Positions 1 to 11,579 of a DNA stretch of 26,801 nt are shown here, in pieces. Both the position numbers and the translations under genes were made by a program. Under the pieces are notes generated by a model. It saw only the letters and a program-made list of their open reading frames with translations. It did no database searches and was not told the DNA's origin. The stretch comes from Herpomyces periplanetae. Its lineage: Eukaryota; Ascomycota; Laboulbeniomycetes; Herpomycetales; Herpomycetaceae. The stretch lies in NCBI GenBank assembly GCA_009733715.1, contig WMKJ01000142.1:1-26801 (forward strand), read 5' to 3'. Each line of letters begins with the position of its first letter. The stretch's first letter is position 1.

Positions 1-914
1 AGTAATTATTTCTGAGCTATAGCAGTTATGCCCCAAAGCGGTATCCAGTGGGTATTCAACGCCATCTGTATATTAAAGATACGGTCACGACGTTGATACT
101 AGGTATTTAAACAAACAAGTGGTACAGGAATAAAATGGACGAAGGGGAGCCATCTACGCATAAATCGGAATTTGAGCAAGAACATGAATAAATACACGAC
201 TAAATACAGAAGAGGAGAGTTTTTATAGTAAAGGGGATTGTGCAAGGAGGAGGTCAACTTCAAATAGTAATAACTGCAAAGAGAAATACCATAAGGGGAG
301 AGAGCTTGAAGAATACAAAGGAAACAAATGAGATTTTCATCGTGAGGAATGATATGGAGATGACTTAAAGATTGTAACCTTTCGCAGTCAGTCAGAAGCG
401 ACTTGATACGACTACAGAACACTATAAACCCCTATTATACTCTTTAAGCCAAACGCCAAATAAATTCTGTGGATGTTGGTGGCAGTTTGAAGGAAGAAAA
501 CCGCATACTCAACATTAGCGCATAATAGCGTCAGTAAAATCTTAGAAATCGCTTACTAATCAATTTTGCCGAGTGCTATGACCAATTCTATTTCATGTAG
601 ATAGTCATAGCATCCAAAAAATAATTATTGCTAAAGGAAATAACCTTCTGCACTGCTTATATCTCATAGAGGAAGCATATAAAATTTGCCCTGACGGGAA
701 CTCCATTGGTGGTACGGCAGCCTGGCTTGCCGGATGCCACAACAAAGCTTCGCATCGCCAAAAGGATCGGGCGCAAACCCAATTGACGGAAAACTGAAAT
801 CACATTAAAACGAAACTGCCTTGCATCTGGAGTAGTCATCCGAACCATCCAGAATACGCCAGGCCCAGTTTGAAAGACTATTGCGTTGCTCACGCTTGCT
901 CAATAAGTCAGGGT
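1..914. other. No gene recognised; mixed-composition DNA
   Basis: About 130-420 is A/G-rich on the plus strand. The block at 657-900 is richer in G+C and open for 78 codons on the minus strand from the ATG at 891-893, but I recognise no domain in it. It abuts repeat family C copy 1, so it may be part of the same decayed element. Confidence 0.4.
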
Positions 915-1270
915 TAACTTGACAAACAGGAAATATAACTTAGATTTTATGTGAAGCAGCTACAGCTACTTTATATAAAACTCATTATAAGATCTACTCA
1001 ATAAAGTAGACGGGGCGGTAACCCGACAAGCATGGTAACAATGCCAATGTCTGTGTTGACCAGACCAAAGGTATGGCTCCATGCTAACACAAAACAAACA
1101 TAGAGTAAGTATTTTTTGCTTCATCAACAACTGAACAAGAGAAAAAGCGATTCCTCATATTACAGTTGTCATTTGGATCTCAAACATCTTAAATACACGA
1201 GATAGCCAAGTCAACCCCATCCGACTCCGACTTATCTCGGCCATCTCCACTTGTACATTTTGCCCAGTCA
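915..1270 (-). repeat. Repeat family C with minus-strand coding traces, copy 1
   Basis: Homologous to 19405-19690. Read on the minus strand, 1242-1189 gives GRDKSESDGVDLAISCI and a stop, against GRDKSDSDGVDLVISCI in the other copy. Of nine base differences in this 54-nt block, eight are at third codon positions. Further down the minus strand, FKMFE (about 1185-1171) and LVNTDIGIVTMLVGL (1063-1019) also match the other copy at the protein level, but in shifted frames. This copy has roughly 70 nt more than the other between the two blocks. It therefore derives from a protein-coding sequence and is now fragmentary. I do not recognise the family. Confidence 0.7.
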
Positions 1271-2639
1271 CTCCACAGAATTTTCACATCATGGCAATGT
1301 GATGCACATCGCAATTTAAATCAATGTTCTGATATCGTCGTGAATGTGCCTAAGTGCTCCCAACACTTATTGTATGGGCGAACAGCACGCACATGTCTAT
1401 TCAATTTGGACATGAAATATCATGTCATTACTTCCTGCAATTTCTCTAGGACCATAATAAACTCTTGCAACAGGCTGCACTATGCCCTTCAATAAATATC
1501 CAATTGATATTTCTCAGCAGGTAACAGCTATCATCATAATACCCTATAATTCCATCATAAAGACATACAAGCTACCTGCTTTTCATTTATGTACATCGCG
1601 GTACTTAACTACGTCTTCGGGGACGCGAGGATCCACACAAATCACGTGATCAGTAGTAACCGCTTCTTAGAATTCCAAGTGAAGCTACATGTTACCATTC
1701 TACTCGGCAGTCATGCGGCCGATCTGCTAGGCAAATGCGTGCTACGAGCGATTCCGTAACATTTCGGCACCACATCATGATTGACAGCGTACTAACTTTG
1801 GAGGAATTTCAAACTCTCTATATTGGTATAGCTGATCTTAGGAAAACTTTATTATCAATCAAACTCACGAAATTAGTCATGTTTCCGGCGTCGGAAAATT
1901 TATTTTGAGCAAAATAGAAATATTGCTGTATTAAGTATTAAATGTAACCATAAAAGGGTTATCACCAAATATTTTTGGATGGATTCAGAACAATTGGTTT
2001 GAAAAATTATCTTATTTTTCTCCAATTTTGGGTGATTAGAATACGTACATAGAAGGTGGTGATATAAATATAGCTCAATCAGATCTTGGAAAGGTAAAGA
2101 AAAGGATGTGTTGTCTACACCGTTTACTCTAGTTTCTATTGGTTAAATTAGTCAAAACCAAGACTACCCCATTGAGTTCTGGCAGCGTCCAGCACTCCTT
2201 AAATTTTGAATCTGGCAGCTGACTTTAAATACGAAACGGAAACTGGTTGGTGGAGTTATTCGCAAGCTAGAAGCATGAGAATCGAATATAATACTAGACT
2301 TTAAATAACATTGATCTACGTTGCAACCAGCCCTCTTTTTTGGGGGTCTGCCCTAGTGTTTCTAACTAGGAGTTTGAAGAACTGGGCTTTTGGGCGTATG
2401 AGATCTTGAAAATTATTTTTAGAAATCTAAATAGAGTGGTACTTCCCTCTTCCTAGAATTTCCCAAGGTATTAGACTTATCTAATTCGTCTCTACCCTAA
2501 TATATATTTTTCATAACGGGATATCTATGCTTTATTTCTTAGTCTCTAATGACACTCTCTTATCTTTCTCTCCGTCGTTGGAGCTATCAGTAATTAGTTG
2601 TGAAGTATAGATATGCATATTTAAATAAGTTTTAATTTA
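1271..2639. other. No gene recognised; A+T-rich intergenic
   Basis: Low-complexity A+T-rich DNA with scattered short G+C islands (about 1610-1760). No long open frame, no splice-consistent exon and no structured repeat seen. Confidence 0.4.
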
Positions 2640-3250
2640 AGATCTACACTTATTCTTACCGACTGAAGGAGGGTGACAACATGAGAAAGGGACAAGAAAG
2701 GTACAAAGTGTAAATACGAAAAGACGGGATCCTGGTACAAAGAGAAGTGATGGTCTGGTAGCGAGAGCGGAACTTTTCCAACATACCGTCAGCCCTTCGT
2801 CCGGAAGCTACTATTCATGTTTCAAGAGATTCCCCACCATTCTGGCTCTTTGAAGATACTGTTACAATGTAGGCACAGAGCCCCTCTGCGGTAGAATGCT
2901 AGACAAAACTTATTTCCAAGTGGAGGACAACCATACACAAGCAAGAAAAAGAACAAGTGATAGCGGATAAGGGAGAAGGATGAACTATGAAAAGCTATCT
3001 AAACTTAAGACGGAGTTCAGGCAACAATAAAGAGGAGAGAGGGAAAGCACAGTTTTGTACTTGAGCGGAAAAGTTCCATACAATATATAGGTTTGTGTAA
3101 ACGGAGGAAATTTAACCAAAGTGCAGTCAATGTAACAGATAGCAATTAAGCAACGGAGTGTTAAATTATTACAACAAGGAAGAAATTGAATTGCCAGCCT
3201 AAAAAAACGAGCAGAAGAGGGATAATAGATGCCCTTTTGTAGTTAAACGC
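2640..3250. other. Purine-rich plus-strand block
   Basis: Runs of A and G (GAGAAAGGGACAAGAAAGG, AAGAGGAGAGAGGG and similar) dominate the plus strand for most of about 600 nt. No open frame. Part of the text (CACAAGCAAGAAAAAGAACAAG near 2937) resembles the reverse complement of the pyrimidine-rich block near 20310, hinting at a dispersed repeat, but I could not extend the match. Confidence 0.35.
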
Positions 3251-4799
3251 TTAGATCGACTTAAGTCGAACTACATCAATTTCCCCCATTTATTTTTAAG
3301 AGAGAGGCAAGTATCGTAGAATTGGCTGTTAACCCTGTCTGCTTATTAATTTCCTAGAGCAAGCAGCTACATGACACAGTAGCAGGTAAGCAGTAAATCG
3401 GAATAAGCAGCCCGCCTGTTGGGAAGAGGCGAGCAATACTCGGGTAAATCCCATAGCGTTTTATTAGTATTGAAAGATTTTCAAGGAGTCAGATGCAGCT
3501 TGCTGAGCGGGACAAGCAGCGACGCGGAGCATGTAGGGACGTAATGCCAGTATAGGCAATAACATGTCGTTATCTGCGGATACGGCCAAAGGAGCCGATG
3601 TACTGCACCACTAAAGGTAAACAAGGCGTCTGAAGGGAAATACGGCGTAAACACCTCACCCCAGAAAGGGTATGACGTCTACTGACCACCACTACCATGG
3701 GATGGTACCTGGCACCGAGAAGTGCTGAAGGAACACGCGTTCATGCCTTTGTGATACTGATACTGCCTCGGCAGGTAGTACAGGTATTAACATGTAAAAT
3801 GCAGGTTATTTTATCAGTTCTCACCTCACTAAGCGAAAGGAAGATCATTAGGATCAGCGCGACCCGCAGCATTAGTTGGTATAGTTATGTTAGGTGGATA
3901 GGGGTCACCAAGGAGTAAAAACATAAAACCCTCCAGACTACTTAGATCTTTATAAAAACTGTTTCCATGGTATGTGGCAGTAAAGGTCAGAATAAAATAT
4001 CAAATCCTCCATAAAGGTAGATCTGACCACAAAACACGTTTCATCAATCAGAGATTAAATAATTTTAAAGCTGTCAGTTATTCAAGATTCAGGTACCATC
4101 AAACTATTTGTACAAAATTCATACACCTGATTATCCCCAGATTTTGATACATCAATTTTGACATCTCGAGACTGTCTACGGCTAAAACCCGTAGATAGAA
4201 AATTTAAAACTCATGCGAAGTACGTGAATACATGAACAACCAGAAAGTTGCGTTAATATAAACGAACGCGCTGTGACACAACTAACCCCACACTAAAGTG
4301 GAAATCAGATGTATTATATAAGTTGTCCGATTTTCCTATAAATCTTGGGAATGATTATATACATGTATAGAGAGTCTATGCACAAATTCAAGTGTAATCA
4401 GACTGCCCAATGGCACATAAATATGTGGTTTTCTGTGCAAGTTGTATCAATTTTATATCAGTTAGTATTATATTGATAAGAGTTTGACGTGTCGAGACAC
4501 ATCTGTGGAGACCTGGTTCCTGAAGTCAAAGTTCATCTTTGTATATTTGTGTACTTTAGTCAATTCTGTCATTATTTGTTACCGCCTTCTACCATATCTC
4601 ATCACTGCTCCAAACCCTTGACAATAGCGCATATGCATCACATGTATTTAAGTCAACCGTTACGAAGACGCATTCGATGCACCTATCAATGGAGTCCTGA
4701 GGAACTTAAATGTTTCACCTGTGACAAAGCTTATTGGTGGCATGCACAAGCAAATACATGGGGAGGCCATGTATCCGTAAGGGGATACATAACATGTTC
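3251..4799. other. No gene recognised; G+C-richer patch then A+T-rich DNA
   Basis: About 3360-3920 is richer in G+C than its surroundings and looks like an old repeat; a 73-codon frame at 3697-3918 begins with ATG but shows no known motif. A 134-codon frame at 4489-4893 opens at GTG and runs into repeat A; it is not conserved in the other copy and is at chance level in a window this size. Confidence 0.35.
4172..4198. repeat. Short hairpin, 10-bp stem
   Basis: CTGTCTACGG (4172-4181) pairs with CCGTAGATAG (4189-4198) through a 7-nt loop. Nine pairs are canonical and one would be a G-U pair in a plus-strand RNA. No associated gene. Confidence 0.5.
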
Positions 4800-5455
4800 G
4801 ACAGATTTTAAAAACCTCAAGTGTAACATTGTTCTTTCACCTTGTCATCTATTTACACCTGATTTGTCCGTAACTTACGTCGTCCTTACCTAATGTAACT
4901 TATCTAATGGTTGAGTTACGCTGATTCTGATCCTGTTTATAACAAATTCTACGATTTTGCTTGTGTACTCGGAATAAGTGGACTTAAGTCATATTTTGAC
5001 TACTGGAATTATAATCCTACTCATAACCTCTTCCTTTAATTGGTGAACGATTGTGATTTGACTTTGTTGGTGGTGAAATTGCACGTTGGGGTTGTGACCA
5101 ACTTACCCTTCGGTTAATTAACTTAAGTTGCTTAACATTCTATTTTGTTTAGCTAATTTAGTCTGACAGATTATGCTTCATTTATCGTGTGCAATTGGCA
5201 TATAAGATATTTCGTGCAGGTCATCACAAATTGTCGCAATAGTTTCATTTATTTACCTTTAAATGATTGTCAATCTGACGATCAAAATGAAATCAACTTA
5301 CGAGTTCTATAAAGACTTTTTCCGAACGGTTGACAGGTCTTCAAGTGGTAAGCGAATTGTCAAATCTTAAGCACCGTCACCCTTCACAAATTAAATGAAA
5401 CATATTTTTCTCTAAGCGTCTTACAAAAAGCAGTTTGGCATTTTTGAGGCATACA
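4800..5455 (+). repeat. Dispersed direct repeat family A, copy 1
   Basis: Aligns collinearly by eye with 8330-9010 in the same orientation. Anchors shared by both copies include CACCTGATTT (4855; 8382), CTAATTTAG/TTTGATTTG..AGATT, CATCACAAATTGTCG versus CATCACGAATTGTCG, and TTTACCTTTAAATGATTGT (about 5252; 8816). Many differences are transitions; small indels shift the offset from about 3527 to 3564. No reading frame is conserved between copies. It lies just downstream of the kynureninase stop. Family unknown; ends are approximate. Confidence 0.8.
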
Positions 5456-5637
5456 ATGTTTTGGTTCTGGATCGTTAGTAACAAAATAAATTAATTACAC
5501 TTATTGGATATCAATGGGGTATCATAAAACAGAGTGCACACATCCATTCATCATAGAAACCATACTTAGAAGTACAGTGAACTGAGTCTACTATTGTATC
5601 GTAAGCTCTTAAGTTTCTATTTATACCAATAACCTTT

Positions 5638-7596
5638 TCAAATTTCACTAAAACTTTCATAACTATTGTGAAGTTCCCACTCGCAAAGGGATTGAAGTAC
5701 AAAACAACACCTCCAAACATCTTCATAACAATTGTACAGAGGTGAGAATGCTAATCGAACAATGTTAGACGACCTAGCATCTAATGTATAGCCACTCATT
5801 TTAAGACATTCCACCAGATTGCGAGGAGATATGTAAGAACTTGTTTTGAAACTAATTTGAGAGCCCCTTTCCCATGGATTCGTGGATGTTAATACACTGT
5901 AGACCAATTTTGAGATTTGCAATCGGGAACTTTCAGTAACGGAACAACGATTAGGAGTTTCACAACATATATCTGATACAAAAAAAAATTTGCGAAATTC
6001 ATTTTCAATCAAAAACAAAAAATACTGAGTTAGGGATGATCTCTTAGCGAACATCACCCCAGGTTGTACTTGACTGAATATACCAAGTGTCGCATTAAGA
6101 GTTGTAATATCTAAAATACTTGGGTTGCTTTGTTTCCAGCCAGCAGCACCAGAAGAAAATAGGGGAGTAAATTTTTCACTAAAACGATAGCGTGGCTGAA
6201 GGCCCCACCAACCAGCTAATCTAGGTAATGATCGATATTGAAATTTAGTTCCATGGCTTAAATTAAAGGGCTTCTCCATCAGACGGCGAGGCATTTTGAA
6301 CCAAAAGTTTGATGAATCACTATTCCTCGTAATAGAGCCTAAATTGCTAAAGCCACAAGCCAAACTATTGATCTGAAAATGAGATTGATGCACAAACAAG
6401 GAGCTTATTGTACCTGGTCCAGCATTGAGATACTTGTAGCTACACCAGACTGCAAAGTCAACTCGCCATTCATGGATCCTTAATTTAATATTTCCAACAG
6501 CATGGGCCAAGTCCCAGCCAGTAATAATACCAAAGGAATGGGCAAACTGAGTAATGAGCTGTATATCAAAAACTTGGCCCGTTGCATAGTGCACTCCGGG
6601 TAGGAGTATTAAAGCACATGTGTCCGCAAACCTCCGAATGGTACTAAGTATATTATGCATTGGAAATATACCGTTAGAGTCGTCTGGATCAATAAGAACC
6701 AAAGCATCTGGTTTCATTCCATGCAACATGAGTTGGGATTGAACGGCAATCTACAGTGATATTAGAACTTAATTAGAAGAAATTTTATCTTAAAATAAAA
6801 AGCTAAAATATACCAAGTCACTAGGAAAGGCATTACGTTCCATAATAATTTTATATCTGAAGGAATCCGGACGATAGAAGCTGGACAAAAGTAAATGAAG
6901 ATTAGACGTCAGTGACCCCATGACAGCAACCTCTTGGGGATTTGCTCCAACTATTTTTGAAAGTTTTTTCAATGGTGAAAGGTCACTAATTGACCACGCC
7001 GGCACAAATGTATCCTTCGTGTGGTCAAAGTGGGCATGAACAGCCTTTTTTGACCAAACATCCAAGTGCTGGTTCAGATGCGGACGTACACATGATGGTT
7101 GTAAGCCGAGAGAATTACCGCATAAGTATACGCTATCTGTGCCAATTGTAAATTTCATTGATGCTTTCCATTGTTCTATATCAAATGGGCGGGCTAATAA
7201 AATATAACGTTAGCAAACTCGTGATAAGACCACCAAATACTAATGACCAATTCAGAATACGGAAAGGTTTATCAAAAGAGATAATGTAGCATTTCAAACT
7301 GTTAAAAGTTTGCTACATACGAAAAAAGTGAGGATAAACTTCTTGTTTCAGCTAAACATTTATAAAACAAGGGCTATAACCTAAACATAAACAAGAACAA
7401 CTTAACCGAATCAAAACTTGCCATTGGTAAGACTATTTATTTCGCATGTTGTATCGTACACGTTAGGAACACAATATAAAGCTTTGATATGTGATAATGT
7501 ATCTTTTTTATCCAAGAACTTTCCGTAACTCCAATTCAAATTTGAAAACGAAAGTGGGTAGTCATGATAGGCAAATACATCGCAAGACTTAACCAT
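5638..7596 (-). CDS. BNA5: Kynureninase (L-kynurenine hydrolase), spliced gene
   Basis: PLP enzyme that cleaves kynurenine and 3-hydroxykynurenine to anthranilate or 3-hydroxyanthranilate plus alanine in the cytosolic route from tryptophan to NAD. Seen directly: exon 7193-6814 carries VYLCGNSLGLQP, IVGANPQEVAVM, NLHLLLSSFYRP, RYKI and NAFPSD. After a 63-nt intron, the last exon (6750-5638) carries LLPGVHYATGQ, GWDLAHAVGN and WCSYKYLNAGPG, where the PLP lysine is at 6433-6435, then LAGWWG, QSNPSI and a C-terminal LAFSPLYN before the stop. An N-terminal exon from about 7596 encodes FLDKKDTLSHIKALYCVPN, matching the LDEEDKLRHFRE..YIP region of the family. The first ATG in that frame (7594-7596) puts this motif about 28 residues in, as in homologues. 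Junctions between 7462 and 7194 are unresolved. About 46 residues are inserted before LAGWWG relative to the human enzyme, so the product is near 540-555 residues, longer than usual. Catalytic motifs are intact and I see no sign of decay. Identity is confident; the N-terminal model is not. Confidence 0.9.
6751..6813 (-). other. Kynureninase intron, 63 nt
   Basis: On the minus strand the reading AFPSDL stops at a GTATAT donor and resumes after CACTGTAG with IAVQSQLMLHG. The join is phase 0 and restores the family's spacing between AFPSD and the SQL..HG motif exactly. Two CTAAT branch-site candidates lie 15-30 nt before the acceptor. Size and signals are typical of filamentous ascomycete introns. 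Confidence 0.9.
7194..7461 (-). other. Unresolved intron/exon region in kynureninase N terminus
   Basis: The acceptor ending at 7194 is convincing: TTATTAG is preceded by GCTAAC about 18 nt upstream, and the exon then reads RPFDIEQWKASMKF into VYLCGNSLG. It needs one leftover base from the previous exon. A consensus GTATGT donor at 7320-7315 would end a possible 31-nt exon at 7351-7321 (LKQEVYPHFF), which leaves that base and follows a TTTAG acceptor. A weaker GTATTC donor at 7260 is also phase-compatible. The first exon could end at 7462 (donor GTGTAC) or 7418 (donor GTTTTG); only the former suits the 31-nt exon. RNA evidence would settle it. Confidence 0.5.
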
Positions 7597-8329
7597 ATTA
7601 TCAGAAAAAAAGACCAAAACTGAGCAAAAAACAGTAAAAACTAAAAAAATTTAATGGCAATGTATAATGAACAATGAGAACGTATGTCTAGTCTCAATGC
7701 AAAATATAAAACTTATAAATTGAATGTTAAATATATTAAACGTTGGCAACCAAAATAAAATAAAATTATATAAGCTAGTAACAAACTAATATGAAAAATC
7801 GTTAAAAATAATTAAATACATGATTAACGGTTACTTGAAATACTGGTTATGTGAAAAATATTTTGAATGCAAGCTTTAAAAATATATAAAAAATGCAATA
7901 AGATGGGCTTATCCTTGCAATCCGCAAAGTTTACATTTAATCAAAACGCAATATTGGTGAATAAACGTAGCATTAGATACGATGTTACAAAAGACGCAGA
8001 AAACTTTTTATCTGTACCATCCCACAGTATGATCGTTCTCAAATTTCCCTTACACAAAAAAAGCTAAGTAACTTCCTACAAAAATTAAAACCCAATGGAT
8101 ACCGATTTCGGAAGCAAAATCTTTCGATTTACAAAACATCTCGGTAATTAATAACCAACTCTACTTAAAATATTTATTTTCATTTAGTTACTGTTACAAT
8201 CTGGTGTGAACACATTAGGAACTGAGATAAACGCGTGGTTTGATATTGTGGTGAATGTATAGTGACGTCATATGGCAAATAAGTAGAAAGTTACTGGCTA
8301 TTAAGCTTTTCTTAAACCTATATTCTGTT
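7597..8329. other. Upstream flank of kynureninase; very A+T-rich
   Basis: Extremely A+T-rich spacer that should hold the kynureninase promoter. Reading toward the gene, CTGTTTTTTGCTCAG ending at 7620 resembles a splice acceptor, so a 5'-UTR intron or an extra upstream exon is possible. A 66-codon frame at 7867-8067 (plus) has no recognisable features. Confidence 0.35.
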
Positions 8330-9010
8330 GCACCAAATCATGTTATGCTTCTCAATATAACTCTCTTTTGGCACAGAGTTAGCACCTGATTTTGAATTAA
8401 TCTCGTGTAAATCCCCGCGGTGGATAACAAAATATTTGAAAAAAACACTGTGATTGAAGGGGCTGATAATTGAGTTAAAATCATCCAACAGTTATTGAGG
8501 GAAGGCTTATGATTCGTTATTTTGTATATTTGGTCAGATTGGGTCTAATTCATATTTAGACAACGGGGACCATAATATTACCCATAGCCATTTTCTTTAG
8601 TTTGTAGACGGCTACGATTTAATTTTGTTAATTGTAAAATGACCTTTTGAGATTATGACCAACTTAGCTTTCAGTAAATTAGTTCAATAGAATTGCTTAA
8701 CATGCGATTTCGTGCCAAGCTTATTTGATTTGATAGATTGTACTTGGTTTATCTTGTGGAATAGGCACATAAAAGATTGCTCACAAGCCATCACGAATTG
8801 TCGTAGTTTCATAAATTTACCTTTAAATGATTGTTTGGCATGAAGTCAACCTGCGGGTTTCATGTAGAAACTTTACCTAGACAGTTAATTGGGAACTCAA
8901 GATGGTAGGTGAACTATAAAATCTTGAGTATTGTGGCCTTTTATAAGAAGTCGGATGAAACTTTTGTTTTCCCTATAGTAGTCTTATAGCAGGTAGTTTA
9001 CATTGTTATT
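8330..9010 (+). repeat. Dispersed direct repeat family A, copy 2
   Basis: Second, equally decayed copy of the repeat at 4800-5455, same orientation, about 3.55 kb away and upstream of the kynureninase first exon, so the gene sits between the two copies. No coding potential, terminal inverted repeats or target-site duplication could be recognised. The pair could be two insertions of one element or the remains of a local duplication. Ends are approximate. Confidence 0.8.
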
Positions 9011-11489
9011 ATTTGACTTATTTTAATTTTGGAAGTGTCCGTAATATAAATTGTTGGTTACATTAACAGATAATTCGAAAACATCGTAGAAGCATTGTCA
9101 CTATTGTTTCGTATGTAGTGTTTTATTGCATGCTCTAATATCGTGGGCTAACGTGTGGTTCAAGGGTATCTTGAAATAATTAACCAATTCTTCACGTGGC
9201 TTGTATTCGCAAGTGGAATATATTTCACGACCTGACGTATGCCGTTAGTATAAGGTCGCGAGTTAACAGTGAACATTCACCGGACAAACGTGATTCCAGT
9301 AAATTTCCTACAACACATGTCCTGGAAGGTCTCAGTGAAACGAGGTTATAGCAGAATTGTTTATTAGATCAAGACTGCTGTCAACTTTCATTGTAGTAAT
9401 TTAGTATTCGAAATTAGATTTGTATTGTGATCTATCTTTGATGTAGATTATTTTATGGATACTCCTGACCGTTTGCGTTTTAAATCACTAAACTTCGCAA
9501 ACTTAACTACAAAAATTATAAGCTCCTTTGTTACGAGATTATCTCCCTCAACCAAGCACTTCATTACTCGCTCTGATATTTCTTTATACCTTTCACTTAT
9601 TCGATTTGTCTTGGCAATAACTCTTAAGTAATATGTGTATTATATTGTTCCTGTCTCATCTTCTAATTACAATAGGTCGGTCTGGAACTTACTTAGTTCG
9701 TACCCACTATGGCCTTGCCTGTGGTCAATGAATATCTTATTCTAAATCTGCTAATAGTACACTGTTTCTTAACTTATCTATATCTTCTGTAGTCTGGTTA
9801 GTGGCCGCGGAGCATTCAGACACCGGTTCCTATCCATAAAACAAAGACTTGTCCTTATTCTTTCACATTTTGCACGATAATTGTAGAATATCTATATATC
9901 TTCCATGCTCACGCTGCCAATAGATTTGTTTTTAAAATCATTACAACCTTGATATCTATCAATGGGGCTATTGTTCGCTCTACTATAAATTTTTTAATTT
10001 TTGTCTTCAGTGAAACTATTTACTATCGATTGTTTCAACATTATTAACAAATATTAAAATAACCTAGGGGAAGGAATTCAACCTTCATCAATACCAGAAA
10101 ACATTGAATTTAAATGCTAGTTAGTAATAACATTTATATCAGCTGTACCAACTTGTCTTCCCAAACAATATTGTAGTTCCAATTTGTTAGGCGCAAAAAT
10201 TTTAACACCAGATATTTAAACTTAAGATGATTATGTATGACGTATTATATTTCAATTTCTCATGATTATATTCATATTCGAGAATGTATATTTTTGATTT
10301 ACTAGGCTTTCTGCTAATATCAATGTTTTTAGCAGTAGGTACAGAGTGTCTCTAATACATTTCATATAGTTTAAATATTCAATTTTACTAGATTCAAGCT
10401 AAACTGATACGAAATCCTGACACAATTTGCTTTTACCCCAAAATTGAATTGAGGCATCTCGACTATGGACATGATGTTATATCACTTAGCCACTGTGATT
10501 AATGCAACACTAGCCCAATTGTAGCTTTGGCTAAAGATTATGTTACTACTATTTGTATACAGTCGTTACAAATGCTTACTCTTACGAATCATTCGAGTAT
10601 TAATATACAGTAGTGTTATACTCAAAAACAGGAAGAGCCCGAATATTTAACTGGAATACTTAGCCTTTGTTCAGTCCAGCAAATCTGCAAGTAATTAATG
10701 AAATGCATATCTTTATTCAAATTTTTTACACAAAATTTGTTAATATAACTTTCTAATGTTTATGTTTTTAAATTTGGAATACTCCTGCACTTTAAACTTG
10801 AGCAAATTATTAACTTTTAATTGCATCTCGAAGGTTTAAAAATAAAACTTTGATAATAGTATCAGACTTGTCAGATTATAATCCTGTATCGGTGGTAGAG
10901 AACTGATCGAGGGGGCAGTGTGCAATGTAATAATTAAAATATTGCAAAATTTCGTATCGGGTATTATTATTCAAGCCTGGAGATGAGCAAATCTAGCTCA
11001 TAACAGAATAAGATGGAAATACACGAGCCTCAAATTGAAGATATCACACATGATATAATAGCTACGTAAAAAGTATTTAAAAGCATTAGCTATTAGCGAA
11101 AAACAAATGGGCTGATCCATGAACAAGATCAAATATAAAATCATACCGAGTAAACAAGATCACAAATGAAATTACCGTAAAATTAATGAAGGTATAGTTG
11201 ACGTCTTTAATTGTGCATTAAAATTTACTTGCAACGTGAGCCTGCATGTTAATTAGCCTATTATAGTCACGTGCTAGTAAAGCCGAAATTTTACTAAGTT
11301 TTCATGAAACTCGTACCATAATACTATGCTATCATTGCTGAATATTTGTACCAAACCCGTGAAGTGTAGTAGCTGCCTATAACCACTTTTTAATCGCTCT
11401 GCTTGTTTAAGTATTTTCTCTAACCTGAATATATTTTAATTAATCAAGAAACTTCATTTAAATAAGTTTAAAGTTAAATATTTGAATAT
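9011..11489. other. Gene-free T/A-rich interval between the two genes
   Basis: About 2.5 kb with no supported exon. About 9500-9870 is pyrimidine-rich and includes a G+C-rich motif, GGCCGCGGAGCATTCAG (9802-9818). The remainder is A+T-rich with dense stops in all frames. Nothing further recognised. Confidence 0.4.
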
Positions 11490-11579
11490 CTAACCTGCAG
11501 CCGCCTTTTTGTGGTTCTACCTTGTCATTTGTTTTCTCTTCGTAAACGTGTTTTTTGTAGAATTTTTTACCAAGTTTTT
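11490..11579 (+). promoter_or_regulatory. Pyrimidine-rich leader/core promoter of eIF1
   Basis: The 90 bases before the ATG are dominated by T and C runs (CCGCCTTTTTG, TTGTTTTCTCTTCG, GTGTTTTTTGTAG), as is common just upstream of highly expressed fungal translation genes. No clear TATA box is seen. The stretch GTGTTTTTTGTAG at about 11548-11560 also looks like a splice acceptor, so a 5'-UTR intron is possible. Exact transcription start cannot be read from the sequence. Confidence 0.4.

Noticed and set aside
657-893. 78-codon minus-strand frame in a G+C-richer block
   Set aside because: No domain recognised; retained only as a possible part of the decayed unit next to repeat family C.
3360-3700. 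Hammerhead ribozyme or tRNA-derived SINE
   Set aside because: I looked for the CTGATGA..GAAA core and for tRNA A- and B-box motifs here and elsewhere and found none.
4489-4893. 134-codon open frame on the plus strand
   Set aside because: Starts at GTG, shows no motif, overlaps the start of repeat A and is not conserved in its other copy. One frame of this length is expected by chance in a window of this size and composition.
6230-6372. The kynureninase insertion as an unspliced intron
   Set aside because: Candidate donors at 6365 and nearby do not match the phase required by the acceptor before LAGWWG, and the whole stretch is open in frame.
4800-9010. The family A pair as terminal repeats of one retroelement
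   Set aside because: The interior is a host kynureninase gene and spacer, with no primer-binding site, polypurine tract or element protein seen. Two independent copies or a local duplication are simpler.
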